Shown: piece by piece, positions 12,601 to 22,852 of the stretch | How positions within the stretch are numbered: position 1 is the stretch's first letter | Layout: each line of letters starts with the position of its first letter | NCBI GenBank assembly: GCA_030248065.1 | Contig: JASAMV010002482.1 | Coordinates: 18,295 to 82,294, forward strand | Direction of reading: 5' to 3' | Length of the DNA: 64,000 bases | Origin: Rhynchonema sp. JSB1_4 | Lineage: Eukaryota; Nematoda; Chromadorea; Monhysterida; Xyalidae | The notes under the pieces: generated by a model | Told to the model about the DNA's origin: nothing | Databases searched by the model: none | Seen by the model: only the letters and a program-made list of their open reading frames with translations | Program-made: the position numbers and the translations under genes

Positions 12601-13520
12601 ATCGCATTAGTTTTTCTTAAAATGTAGGTACATATGTATGTTTATTGATTCCTAGTTTGTTCAGCAAAATGGCATTTTTCAATCGCTTTAGTAAGCTTTT
12701 ATTTTAAATGAAACTCACTGAATCAATCTAGGATACAGCTGCAAGAGTGCGTGTATCTCAGTGACTTCGGCTACAATCGGAAACACCAGGAAACCCAAGT
12801 TGAAACTGAGCAGTGCGAGATCACTGCATGCCAGGGCGGTTAGCAGCCAGTTGACCTGGAACACTGCCGGAACAGTATACACTCGCCTAGCCCCGTGGTG
12901 AAATGCGTTCTTCAGTGAATGCTTTTTGAACGAATTTAGTGGTTACATCATGGTTCCAAATTAGCAGATAACTTCATGATGTGACCAGTCTTATAGTGAA
13001 TATTCTTTGCGTAATCGTCATGGGTTTATACCGATAATTCGGCTAGGTTTTGTCGAATCATCTCGTCAAAGAAAGTCGTCGTACACATGAGCCCCAAATG
13101 AGCGCAAAAACTAACACATGTGTTCGACGACTTTATTTGAGAAGATAATTTTGACCACATCACATAATTCAGATCGGGTTCAGGTCACCATGCACACTGA
13201 AAGGAAGTAGACCTCGGGGGTGACCTTAACGACTAATGTTATCATGAACGTGCAAATACTTCCACATAATCATTTGTAGTGAAGGATGTTTATGCATAAC
13301 CAACCAAAGACGATCGCATCTCTCGACGCAGGAAAACGGTCAAATTGACGAAATTGGCCAAAATTCCCAGAATGGCCACCGGCAGGTTGACATAGAGGCG
13401 GAATTGCTGCTGAATCGGACTAAATAGATGCTTCAGTTCGGGGCAGTGCAAAATGTAATAGGGGTCATCGGGATAGAAGAATGTTTCGTTGAAGTCACTC
13501 ATGTTGGACTGATTTGGCAT
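9667..13520 (-). CDS. FMRFamide-receptor-like neuropeptide GPCR
   Basis: A class A peptide receptor, expected in the plasma membrane of neurons or muscle. The start is MPNQSNMSDFNETFF at 13520; an N-terminus with NQS, NMS and NET sequons runs into TM1 (NLPVAILGILANFVNLTVFLRREM). Further exons are at about 12868-12728 (TM2, TALACSDLALLSF), 12531-12460 (TM3), 11817-11712 (HRYIGVCHPFRA, the DRY position split by an intron), 11642-11520 (PRWFEIELNAC, the extracellular loop 2 signature of FMRFamide receptors), 11455-11315 (TM5), 10758-10390 (intracellular loop 3, then SVTVMLM of TM6), 10108-9965 (rest of TM6, CFLICNAVPFANNI) and 9935-9667 (TM7). TM7 has NSASTMLVY, with NS in place of NP as in this family. 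Loop 3 carries a poly-Thr/poly-Asn run from a trinucleotide repeat. The large + strand open frame at 10397-11089 is the shadow of this exon. Confidence 0.85.
12152..12318. repeat. Foldback (inverted-repeat) element inside the FMRFamide-receptor gene
   Basis: Two arms of about 60 bp, for example GACTTTGTCTCGTTGC on the left and GCAACGAGACAAAG on the right, pair around a loop of about 14 nt near 12234-12247. The outermost GGCTGT/ACAGCC also pair, apart from an 11-nt insertion in the left arm. The element lies in the intron between the TM3 exon and the exon carrying HRYIGVCHPF. It is probably a small MITE; no clear target duplication was seen. Confidence 0.6.
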
Positions 13521-15323
13521 TGGCCACCTTTGGTTGACACCACCGGCGTATGAAGCTGTTTTTTCAGTTACACATTTTATCTGCAATAAAAACAATTAAT
13601 ATCCGTGTTTACGGATGTGGATTGGTACACACCGGAGAAGTTCGATTAAGCGCCCTCGAAGCACTCTTCGGATTTGAGATTTAAAATAGTTTCTCAAATA
13701 AGCCACCACCAGGTACAACGAGGTGAAACATTACTGAAAATATCCATGGATTGGGTCGTATTCGGAAAACATCAGTGGCGGTTTATGCGAGGAGGGACTT
13801 ATTTGACAATCTCCGGTGACAAAGATAGTCTCAGACCAGGAAGATGATAAACAATAACAAGGAACAAAACGATAATATTGAAGGAAACGGCTGTTGTCGA
13901 GGCACGGAGGCGGTGAGCTTGACCGTGTGTCAGTGTGTCAGTCAGGTGTGTCAGTCATATAACTCATAGTCATGATCTTTCGCTACCTGTACTGGTAAAA
14001 TTTCAGCTCAAAATTTTCAGAACTTCGCACATTTGTCTGAAAGTTGTGTCAGTGAGTGCCTATGCTTAGTCCATTAGATCCCCTAACTCTAAAAATGAGT
14101 GGGATTACACTTTTTGTTCCCATGTCAGTCGGACATGTCAGATACTTGTACATGCCCGCGTATAATAACCGCTGCATGACTTGAGTTTCTGACTGGCAAA
14201 ATCTACTAACATGATACAGCTGTGTGTGACATTGAAGTCTTGCAAAGGAGCAAAACTACGTAATAACGAAACAAACACGTGCGTAATTTATCGTTGTTGT
14301 TCAACACAGCACAGCTCATCAACAAGCACGCAATGGTATTCGATTTGTTCCAGGTGACATGGATACACCAACGCATGCGTCTACCAAGCGGAATTCCCTT
14401 GGTCACGCCCTACCTACATAGATATTGGTCGCACAATGACCATATAAGAATTCATCAAATCAATCCTGATTTTCACGTTCAGTCACTCTTAACCACTGTG
14501 CTATTTATGATTCTCACAAAACATTTTTACCTGAAAATAATCCAGCAAATCAACCACTTCCCCGCGCTCAAACATCTCTTTTTTCACTCTTTTTTTTTGC
14601 CCCACCCAACCACCCCCCCCCCCCCCCCCTTCCCCCTTTCCCCTTAAGGGAAAAAAAAATCAATTTTTAAAAAAATTCCAATACATACATAGTACATGTA
14701 CCATAATAAAAAATTTACATTACAATCCTGATGAGGTACATAATAATACAGTAGTCCAACCACAAGCTCATGGGACGCCTTGCCAGAAGTGTTTCGAATG
14801 TCTAAAACAACGAAGGAGAAATTGGGTGTGTCTAAGCATTGTCGGCTTTCCTTTCTTTTGTTTCATAAAAGTCAATTTATAATGTTTACATGCAAAAAAG
14901 CGGGTGATCAGAGGAACCCAACTATAGTGCAATTATTGCCAGCCGAACAACAAATCGAATATGATGTGGCTTAATATGACGAGAAATGAAGCCTGTTCCT
15001 CCATAGCTTTTATTGAACACGAGCACAGTGTTGCCGTGATAGATAAACTCGCGAATGACGTACCGGTAATTGGTCCCATTTGGCATCGTTTCCCTTCCAC
15101 ATGCTGTCAACATGTACAGTGTTTACGTACAGGATTTTCAGTCATATCCTCTGGAACGGAAGGCAATACGGCAAGAAAATGCAATCGAAGAAAGCATTTT
15201 CCTATTTTTCAAAAAAACAAGTCCACGTCAGACAAGACGAGATGTTAGTACAAGACGGAATTATGCCCTAAGGGCATAAAACTATGCCGCCTGATGAAAC
15301 TGCATGATACTGGAAAAATTTGA
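13521..15323. other. Upstream flank of the FMRFamide-receptor gene, no gene
   Basis: Probably contains the promoter of the minus-strand receptor, but no specific element is recognisable. A segment at about 13690-13810 (CAAATAAGCCACC then CCATGGATTGGG) is related to one at 30475-30640, so it is a dispersed repeat. A partial element B copy is annotated separately. Confidence 0.4.
14424..14680 (+). repeat. Partial copy of TA-flanked repeat (element B) ending in homopolymer runs
   Basis: From TTGGTCGCACAATGACC onward this matches 62196-62330 almost base for base for about 130 bp and, like that copy, is preceded by TA. Beyond about 14560 the match decays into long T and C runs (a stretch of roughly 17 C near 14610-14630) where the second half of the element should be. 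Either the copy is broken or this part of the assembly is of poor quality. Confidence 0.6.
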
Positions 15324-15462
15324 GTCTCGAATTCCGCACTGCAGTCGAAGAGCGTCGTTATTCAGCATTCAGCATGTGAATCACGCAAGTCAAGTGGTTC
15401 GCACCTGTGCTTCCAATATGCTGAATAACGACGCTCTTCGACTGCAGTGCGGAATTCGAGAC
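15324..15462. repeat. Perfect 45-bp inverted repeat (hairpin, 49-nt loop)
   Basis: The arm at 15324-15368 (starting GTCTCGAATTCCGCACTGCA) is the exact reverse complement of the arm at 15418-15462. A transcript would fold into a long stem-loop. No target duplication is evident and no gene is adjacent, so it could be a young MITE or a hairpin small-RNA source. I cannot choose between these from sequence. Confidence 0.75.
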
Positions 15463-17102
15463 CTAAACTTTTCTGGTGTCGAGCTTTGTCATTTGACAAA
15501 AACTACCCAGACTCCATTATTGCAATTGTCTTTCTGATCAATATGGTGTACCTGACCCTCTTGTAAAACTAATGACATTGTATTTGACCGATCGCTCTCA
15601 AATTGTCCGTGCAGGATCGTCTCATTTTTTGGAAGTCCACGCTGTAGAAGGTGGGAACAAATTTGGGCTTCTCAAGTTGCGTCTTGTAAAAATGGCGTGT
15701 GTTTTCATTTTTTTAAAAAGCGCACTAGAGGGAATCACGCATACGTCGCTTAGCACCACCATGCTATCTAAAATTAAAGTCAGAACAGCTGGTACTGAAA
15801 TGTTCGATGTTCCCAGCAATAGTTGCCTACACATGTTCAATGCTTGGCCAAACTGAAGTCTCTGAAAGGACCGTGGCAGCACATCACCACAGAGATGCTC
15901 ACAAACGCAACGGTATTGGAGCATATTTTAGGACTAATCGCAATAAGCTACAGGGCAAGTCAACAATTTTATCGAAACCTTTTTTGTCATGGTTATACAC
16001 TAAGCAACATCTATTACTTGATTCTAAAGCATGAGCTTGTGCTCGATGCGTCCTTCAGCGTGAGATCAGGTCAAGACCTATACGTACATACCTAGAACCT
16101 GCTGTTTCGAGAAAGGCTTCCATGATTGTTGGGTCACACGACATAAACAACTGCAATGCAAATGTTGTGCAGCGGTTGTACCTACAGTCGAACCTCGTTA
16201 GAACGACTTCCGATCAATTTCGCACGCGCGGCACGCGCTACATTTGTCTTGCTGTGAGAGCCAAACATCAACTGGCTGCTGCATCCACAATGCACAACGC
16301 TTGCCGCGCACGTGGCGCGCGCCGCGACGTTGAAAGTGGCCACAGAATTCCTCAGGAACTGCATTACTTCTTGCGCTCACTTGGTGCTGATGAATTATTG
16401 CTTTATTCGACGACTTAATTTCACAGACAGCACTATTAGCCGGCAATACTTTTCACTCAGATGAAGGCCTAAGTGAGGCCTGGGTGGAAGCCTACCACTA
16501 ATCCTACTATTAAGTCCGAGCCCAAGCCCATGTGTAGGCCAAAGCCTAGGCACAGACTCTAAAATACTACCAACGGGGGCCAACTTTGCTAATACCAACC
16601 GGCCAAATATAGTGTTCTGCCTTTGCACTACTCAAGATACCGGATATTGCGTCGCTTTTCTCCGGATGATAATCCGTCGTGGTGTCCAATACGACGCAAT
16701 AACCGGTGGGAGGACACTTCCGGATATCCCGTCGAGCGTGACGGTTCCGGATATTCGTGTCCAGTACCGAGGATTGACCATGTATATCAAGATGAATATG
16801 TATAGTCAATCGTTCGCATCATGGCACTCCGCTCACGCAAAGCTACACCATATGACTGTCGGCAATGAATGCGTCTTTTTCCCCACATTTATCCCCTGAA
16901 ACATCTCCAAATTTTGCAACGGTGTAGAAAACTGTTGTTTTAAGCAGCTATGTATGTAATTAGAACCGCATGTGCTAAAAGGTGGCCACCAAAGTATATG
17001 ACACTTGCTCAAACTAACTTTACATTTTGCTTCGAAAATGTGTGTGCCGCAGCCATGTGCTGTGTAGCGTCAAAAAGTGCCATGAGCCGACGAATTGCCT
17101 AT

Positions 17103-17702
17103 GGGTGATATTTTCGAAACAGTGTAAAGGTCAGTTGGGTGTAAAGGTCGGTGGAAAGCTCGGCGTGAGAAAGTTCAGTGTAAGCTCGGCGTAAGCTTGA
17201 AACATTGCACGCTGAGCAAGCAGCAGACGCGCGTTTCTAAACGAATGGTCAACTTTGACAGTCTGCTGTGCTAATGTAGATCGTTTGTTTGCAATCTAGT
17301 TCATTTAAGCTGGTTGCAGAAACGTTTTAAAGGAATATTTTTAAGTTGCCTGACATTCCGCCGTGAGGCTATTGAGAAATTGAACATTCACTGACGGCGG
17401 TACCAAAAAAACTTGATGCCGCTAACTGATCGCAGCACGAATTCAAAACGGCTCCATAAAAGGTCACGAAATTTATAAATATCGTTTAAAAACGCTTGTG
17501 CAACCAGCCTAAACAAGCAATATTGCAAACAGACGATTTACACTTGCACAGCAGACTGTCAAAGTTGACCTTTCGTTTAGAAACGCGCGTCTGCTGCTGG
17601 CTAGCGTGCACTGTTTGAAGCTTACACTGAACTTTCTCACACCGAGCTTTCCACCGACACTTACACCCAACTGACCTTTATGCCGTTTCAAAAATATCAC
17701 CC
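17103..17702. repeat. Long foldback element, GGGTG family (600 bp)
   Basis: Starts GGGTGATATTTTCGAAAC and ends with the matching inverse ATATCACCC. The two arms pair over about 250 bp each, so nearly the whole element is a palindrome with a centre near 17380-17420. It is flanked by TAT on both sides, a 3-bp target duplication. No open frame of note. Length of duplication and GGG ends fit PIF/Harbinger-type MITEs, but the superfamily is not proven. Confidence 0.75.
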
Positions 17703-18229
17703 TATGTATACCCACTAACGCATTGTGCATCACCGACTGACCACTGTGTGACATGAAATCAGGCCTTATTTTCTTGTATCACCTCATTAATGGACGCCTG
17801 TAGCATACCTAGCCAGCGCACACAGAGGAGCCGACGTCAGCAGGAAAAACACGAAGCCAAGAAATACAGATTTGTCATCGTAAACATCCATCAGTCAGCC
17901 AGCCAATACCAAAGTGGCTGCGCTTTGCAACGATTTCTGTGCGTGTCGCATCAATTGCACCATACAGTAACTTGACGTTACAGTCCAGATCTCGCTCGCA
18001 GTTAAGTTCCCGACAACTTGTTTGGGCCTGAACCGTGCGCCTTGTTTGGCGGGATGGGACAGTCCTGTGACTTTACGTACATCAATTCTTAGCGTCACCT
18101 GAAAACAACAGGCCAACGTGCCGAAACCCAGCCAAAAACACCGCACGTGCGTACCCGAGACACGGTGATGCATTAGCCGACGCGCGGTAGGTACATCTAC
18201 AGAAACGGCGAAAAGTATTAAAAAAAGCA

Positions 18230-18800
18230 GGCATTAAGGTCGCTCACAGCGTGACTGCGCACTGCATGCATGAACTTTATGTCCAATGGGAATGTTCCGG
18301 CGTGTTTGTTTATAGAAAGCGGGGACACAGAAAACGCATACCGAACCTGATACAGCTGTACAGTATACTTTAAAGTAAGGATTCATGAGATTTGCACCTC
18401 TTGGCCGAAAGAAGAGTTCCCAAGCAGCTACATCAGTAGAGGGATGGTCCCAAGCCATCACAACGATCACATGTGGCATGTACAAGTGCAAAAGGCTGGT
18501 CAGAATTGTCTGGCTGCTGCACGCATACATGAGGAGATCTTGGCATGGATGCAGGCCAACCGCCACACAACAAATACCACCCTGGGCGATGCAGGAGGAC
18601 GCAAGGGGGGCAAATAATCGAAACAAAGTATAAAAAAAAAATCGGGGCGGAGACGACGAAAAAGAGTACAAATACAAAAAAGACGGGACAAAAGAGTTAA
18701 TCTGGGAAGAAAAAAAGAAGAAGAAAAATATAAAACCCGGAAAAAGAATAAAGGAAAAAAAAAAAAACAAAAAAAAAAAACCCAAAAAACCCCACACAAA
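18230..18800. other. Low-complexity purine-rich tract in a gene-poor region
   Basis: From about 18620 the sequence becomes A/G-rich with many homopolymers (runs of 8 to 12 A). Translation of these runs gives the artificial Phe-rich minus-strand open frame at 18234-18797, which I reject as a gene. The tract could be a decayed repeat or low-quality sequence. Confidence 0.45.
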
Positions 18801-19258
18801 AAATAGTTGAACTCATTTTGCATTCCGAGCGGCAAAGCAACAAGTCGTAGAGAAACCGTTTTGCCCTGACGCAACACTAAATTGCGTGAATGAACGAACG
18901 TTCGTTGTGAACTTGAGTATTTCATACCTGGGTACCTTACAGGCCTATTTCTTGTTTTGAACCACAACCAGAACAAGAAACGAAATGAACAACGGTCAAA
19001 GACGCGAACGCATCAAAAAGTCTGGGCGACCAGGAAATAACAAAGTTTGCTCCTATCGACAAAGTACGCTGTACGGTTTTGGACTTTGTTTCGAATATGC
19101 AGCTTGTTTTGTTTTTCAGGGTCTTCAAAAAGCATGAGAACGGGAACGAACGTAAAAGCCAGAAATCCTTTGTGAACAAAAAGTTGCTCTCTTTTCGGCT
19201 TTGATTCAACTTCAGATTCCTTGCCTATCCGGGGCACGGCCATGGAGCCCGATCAGCT

Positions 19259-19532
19259 ATAGTAAATTTCTAATTTCGTTGCATCACGCAATTTTATAGG
19301 GAAACTCCCGTCCGAAGTCGAAGCAGGCAACAAGCTGAACACACAGTCGTCAGGCCACGCAGCTGACACACAGAGCTTCTGTGACTGAATCTGAAACATT
19401 CGAAACGCACACGAGCCAGCTGCGTGCGTTGCTGACTGCGTGTCGAGCATGTTGCCGGCTTCGAACGGGAGTTTCCCTGCGTCTGTAAAAATGAGTCAGG
19501 CAACGAAATTAGAAGTTTATTACTGTATATCA
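19259..19532. repeat. Foldback element, TAGTAAATTTC family
   Basis: The left end TATAGTAAATTTC..AATTTCGTTGC and right end GCAACGAAATTAGAAG..TTACTGTA are inverted copies, as are GGGAAACTCCCGT and ACGGGAGTTTCCC further in. It shares its terminal bases with the element at 41825-42071. Flanking TA on each side suggests a Tc1/mariner-style TA target. Confidence 0.55.
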
Positions 19533-21119
19533 TCGAATCGTATGTACGTATGTGCATGAGCATAAAGGTTGGCGGTGAAACACGTAAAGGTACACATGGA
19601 GTTTAAAAAGCGCTCCAATTTAGCCGAACTGTTGTTCTTCACAAGCCGGCCAGCCACTCGGCAGTGGTTTGTGAAAAGTTACAACAGGATTCACTCAGCT
19701 ACACCACAAAGTGTGTTCAACAACGAGACACACGCTGCTCTTGCTTCTGCGCAAAATTGGATGTTTCGCAAAATTGCAGCTACTTTTGAAACAACCCTGT
19801 ATTATGCCTAGTTCTTGTCGCGGCCGTTTATGACTTGTTTTATAGTTTTCGAGCACAAGGATTTCGGTTTTCAAACATGCGTTCCCGTTCTCATCATCAT
19901 AGGAACAACGTGGCATGTCGCCACCAAGCATCTAAACCTATCACAAATATGCTGTTTCGAGAGGCTTCGGGACAAAAAGAACATTGAAACATTGAAACGC
20001 CGAACGCGAACAGTGATAAAGACATCGTGGAAAATATGCGTTTACCCATGCGGAACGCTTACGGCTACGGTATCTGTCGTCGATTTCATTTGATCTATGG
20101 AGTATACATAGGTACCGGGCGCTTCCTCTAATGCATATCCCCGGGTTCTACAGCAGGTAACAGTCATCGGCGGCAATCAAGTTGTTGGCGGAGCCTTAAT
20201 TTTTTTATGAAATGGGTTTTTCGCACGTTAGGTTGTTTGGCTGCGCTGGCTGGCTTTACCGATAGGTGGTCTACAGAACGTTTAAGCGTTTTCGGAAGAA
20301 AAACGAGAATTAAACGCATGGGAACGGACGAAACTGCATGAGCAGGAAGCAGCACGGCTGTTCTGTTTAGAAATGCGACCACCGGGGCCAAGCATAACAT
20401 GCCTTGAAACAAACTGATTCTGACGCGCGCGCACACAGAACATTAATGTGCACACCCATTACTGGGGCGGAAATGTATAATGTTACACGTCAGGCTGTAT
20501 CTGTCAAAATGTATCTTTTAATCTGCATAAAAATTGAGAGCTAAATTTTACAAATGCATAATGCTTTGCATTGACCCACGTGACTTAGACAACAAGCATT
20601 TCAAGCGATCTCATTGCTCGGAAAATATTGCCTGAATTTTGCATATTTTGGTAATATCAAAGCCTGTTAGTTTATTTATTGCAAAAAGAAGCACGGAAAA
20701 TAATGAAACCAGGCGTCAAGTAGAAAGTGGTCAGCGAATAACATAACAAGGCACACATGTATGTATACTCTCTCGGCCCAGAGAGTACTTTTCAAATCAC
20801 TCACCGAAAGAGTAACGCACTTTCTGCACTAATATTGAGTAAGAAACAAGAATTAAGAGTGGAAATTTGAAAAAAGGGTACGAATTTCGAGTGGTTTCTT
20901 TTTTCGAATTCATTTGGATTGCTGCCGGCAATCCCGTTCTGTTTTTCATTTGCCAAATAACGGTCAGCAAAAAAGGGCAGACAGACATTGCTGAGCTTAT
21001 TGGACCATCGACGATAAGAAGTGGTGCGAGACCAGCTCGTCCCCCAATGGTATAAGCTTAGGTTGGGCGTGGGCTAAGGCTTGGATCAAAAGTATGGTTA
21101 AGATTTGGATTAAGCTTAA

Positions 21120-21975
21120 TGATGGACTTTCGCTAACTCGGGCCGGGCCGAGGGGTGGTGGGTTCCATGACTCGGACCGGGCCCGGGGGGAGGCTTTCGC
21201 TGACTGGGGCCGGGCCCGGGGGGGTCGCTACTCGGCCGGGCCGGGCCGGGGGGGGGGGGGAGTTGTCGCTACTCGGCCGGGCCGGGGGGGAGTTTCGCTC
21301 TCGCCGCCGGGCCGGGGGGGAGTTTCCTACTCGGCCGGCCGGGCCCGGGGGGGGGCTTTCGCACTCGGCCGGCCGGGGGAGGCTTTCGATGACTGGGGCC
21401 GGCCCGGGGCTTTCGCTACTCCCCGCCGGGCCAGGGGGCTGTCGCTAACTCGGGCCGGGCCGGGCCCGGGGGGCTTCGCTAACTCGGGCCGGGCCGGACC
21501 CGGGGGGGGGGGGGGGCTTTCGCTAACTCGTGCAGGGCCCGACCCGGGGGGGGGTTCGCTAACTCGGGCCGGGCCGAGCCCGGGGGGCCTTTCGCTAACT
21601 TGGTCAGGGCCGGGCCCGGGAGGGGGGGTCCGAACTCGGGCCGGGCCGGGCCCGGGAGGGGGGGCTGTCGTTAACTCGGGCCGGGCCCAGGGGGGCTTTC
21701 CCTAACTCGGGCCGGGCCACCGGGGGCGGGGGCCTTCGCTAACTTGGGCTGGGCCGGGCCCGGGGGGGCTTTTGTTAACTCGGGCCGGGCCCGGGGGGGT
21801 TTCGCTAACTCTGGCCGGGCCCTCTGGGTGCTTTCGCTGACTCGGGTCGAGCCCGGGAGGCTTTCGCTAACTCGGGCCGGGCCGGGCCCGGGGGGGGGGG
21901 GGGGCTTTCGCTAACTCTGGCCGGTCCCATGGGGGGGCTTTCGCTAACTCGGGCCGGGCCGGGCAGGCTGAAGCT
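21120..21975. repeat. GC-rich minisatellite (about 30-45 bp units)
   Basis: About twenty imperfect copies of a unit built from CTTTCGCTAACTCGGGCC followed by GGGCCGGGCCCGG and a variable run of G. The unit length drifts because the G run ranges from about 4 to 13. The 203-codon open frame over it (Gly/Arg/Pro-rich) is a product of the repeat, not a recognised protein. The G runs make G-quadruplex formation likely. Confidence 0.85.
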
Positions 21976-22120
21976 TTGGCTTAATGATGGCCTTGGCTTT
22001 TTTGCTGAGCTCGTTTAGGGAAAGGGCCTTCCTTTTTGGTTAGTTATTTTCTCACAGAGATCATTCAGGGGTATTACTATTTGGGGAACTTTATTTAGGG
22101 TTAGGGTGGTTGGTTGGGAA

Positions 22121-22844
22121 CAGGGTTGAAAAAAAAAATTTTTTTATTAACGAGCTTTTTTTTTAAAAAAAAAATTTTTTTTTGATTTTTTTTTGACGAA
22201 AAATTTTTTTATTAGAAAAAGTGTTGCAAACGACGTTTCAGGATAAATGAAATCGATACAACATATTTTTCAAAAATTGAAAAATTTTCGCCTCAGACCG
22301 AACTTGTGTGGTGACACCCGGTAGTATTGTGCAGATTCCATGGTCTCCGACCAGTCTGAGGTTGATGTTCACTAACGATGTTACTCTGATGTATTGTAGC
22401 ATGCCGTACAACGTATTTTAATGCATCTAATGCCGTATATCTGAGATACGACCATCAAAATATCGATTACAGCCCAAATCTTGCGCGTCAGATCGACTTT
22501 GCGCGCCCGGTTTTGCACCAGACCTGCATATATACATGTGTAGTAGCATGTAGTAGTACATTATCGGTGCCACATCACTATAAAAGACCAGCCCCGCGCA
22601 TCCCTGTACGGATTTGGGGACAATACAGGGCGCCGCAGGCGCGATTTTGGAAAAATTGTCTCGTCCACAGAAAAAAAGTGCCAATTTTTTGCCTCGAAAA
22701 AGGCCATTTTTGGACATTTTAGCCCATTTTGGGCAACTTTTTTTTATTAAAAAAAAAAAGCAAAATCTGAGTTTCAAAAAAAAAAATTTTTTTTTAAAAA
22801 AAAAAATTTTTTAATTGACCACTTTTTTTTTTGAAACAACCCTG
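22121..22844. mobile_element. Non-autonomous hAT-like element 2 (724 bp)
   Basis: Left end CAGGGTTGAAAAAAA, right end CAACCCTG, with a perfect 8-bp target duplication GTTGGGAA at 22113-22120 and 22845-22852. Subterminal poly-A/poly-T blocks resemble element 1, but the interior differs. No transposase-like frame. Confidence 0.85.
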
Positions 22845-22852
22845 GTTGGGAA

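Noticed and set aside
16191..16215. Left end of a pogo/Tigger-like element (CAGTCGAACCTCGTTAGAAC)
   Set aside because: The motif resembles known pogo-type ends, but I found no inverted partner or transposase nearby, so it was not annotated.
18234..18797. 187-codon minus-strand frame rich in Phe
   Set aside because: Produced by A-rich low-complexity sequence (runs of A read as Phe codons); no domain and no plausible gene structure.
21094..21705. 203-codon Gly/Arg/Pro-rich frame that could pass for an RGG-type protein
   Set aside because: It lies entirely in the GC-rich minisatellite and its frame depends on G-run lengths that vary between units.
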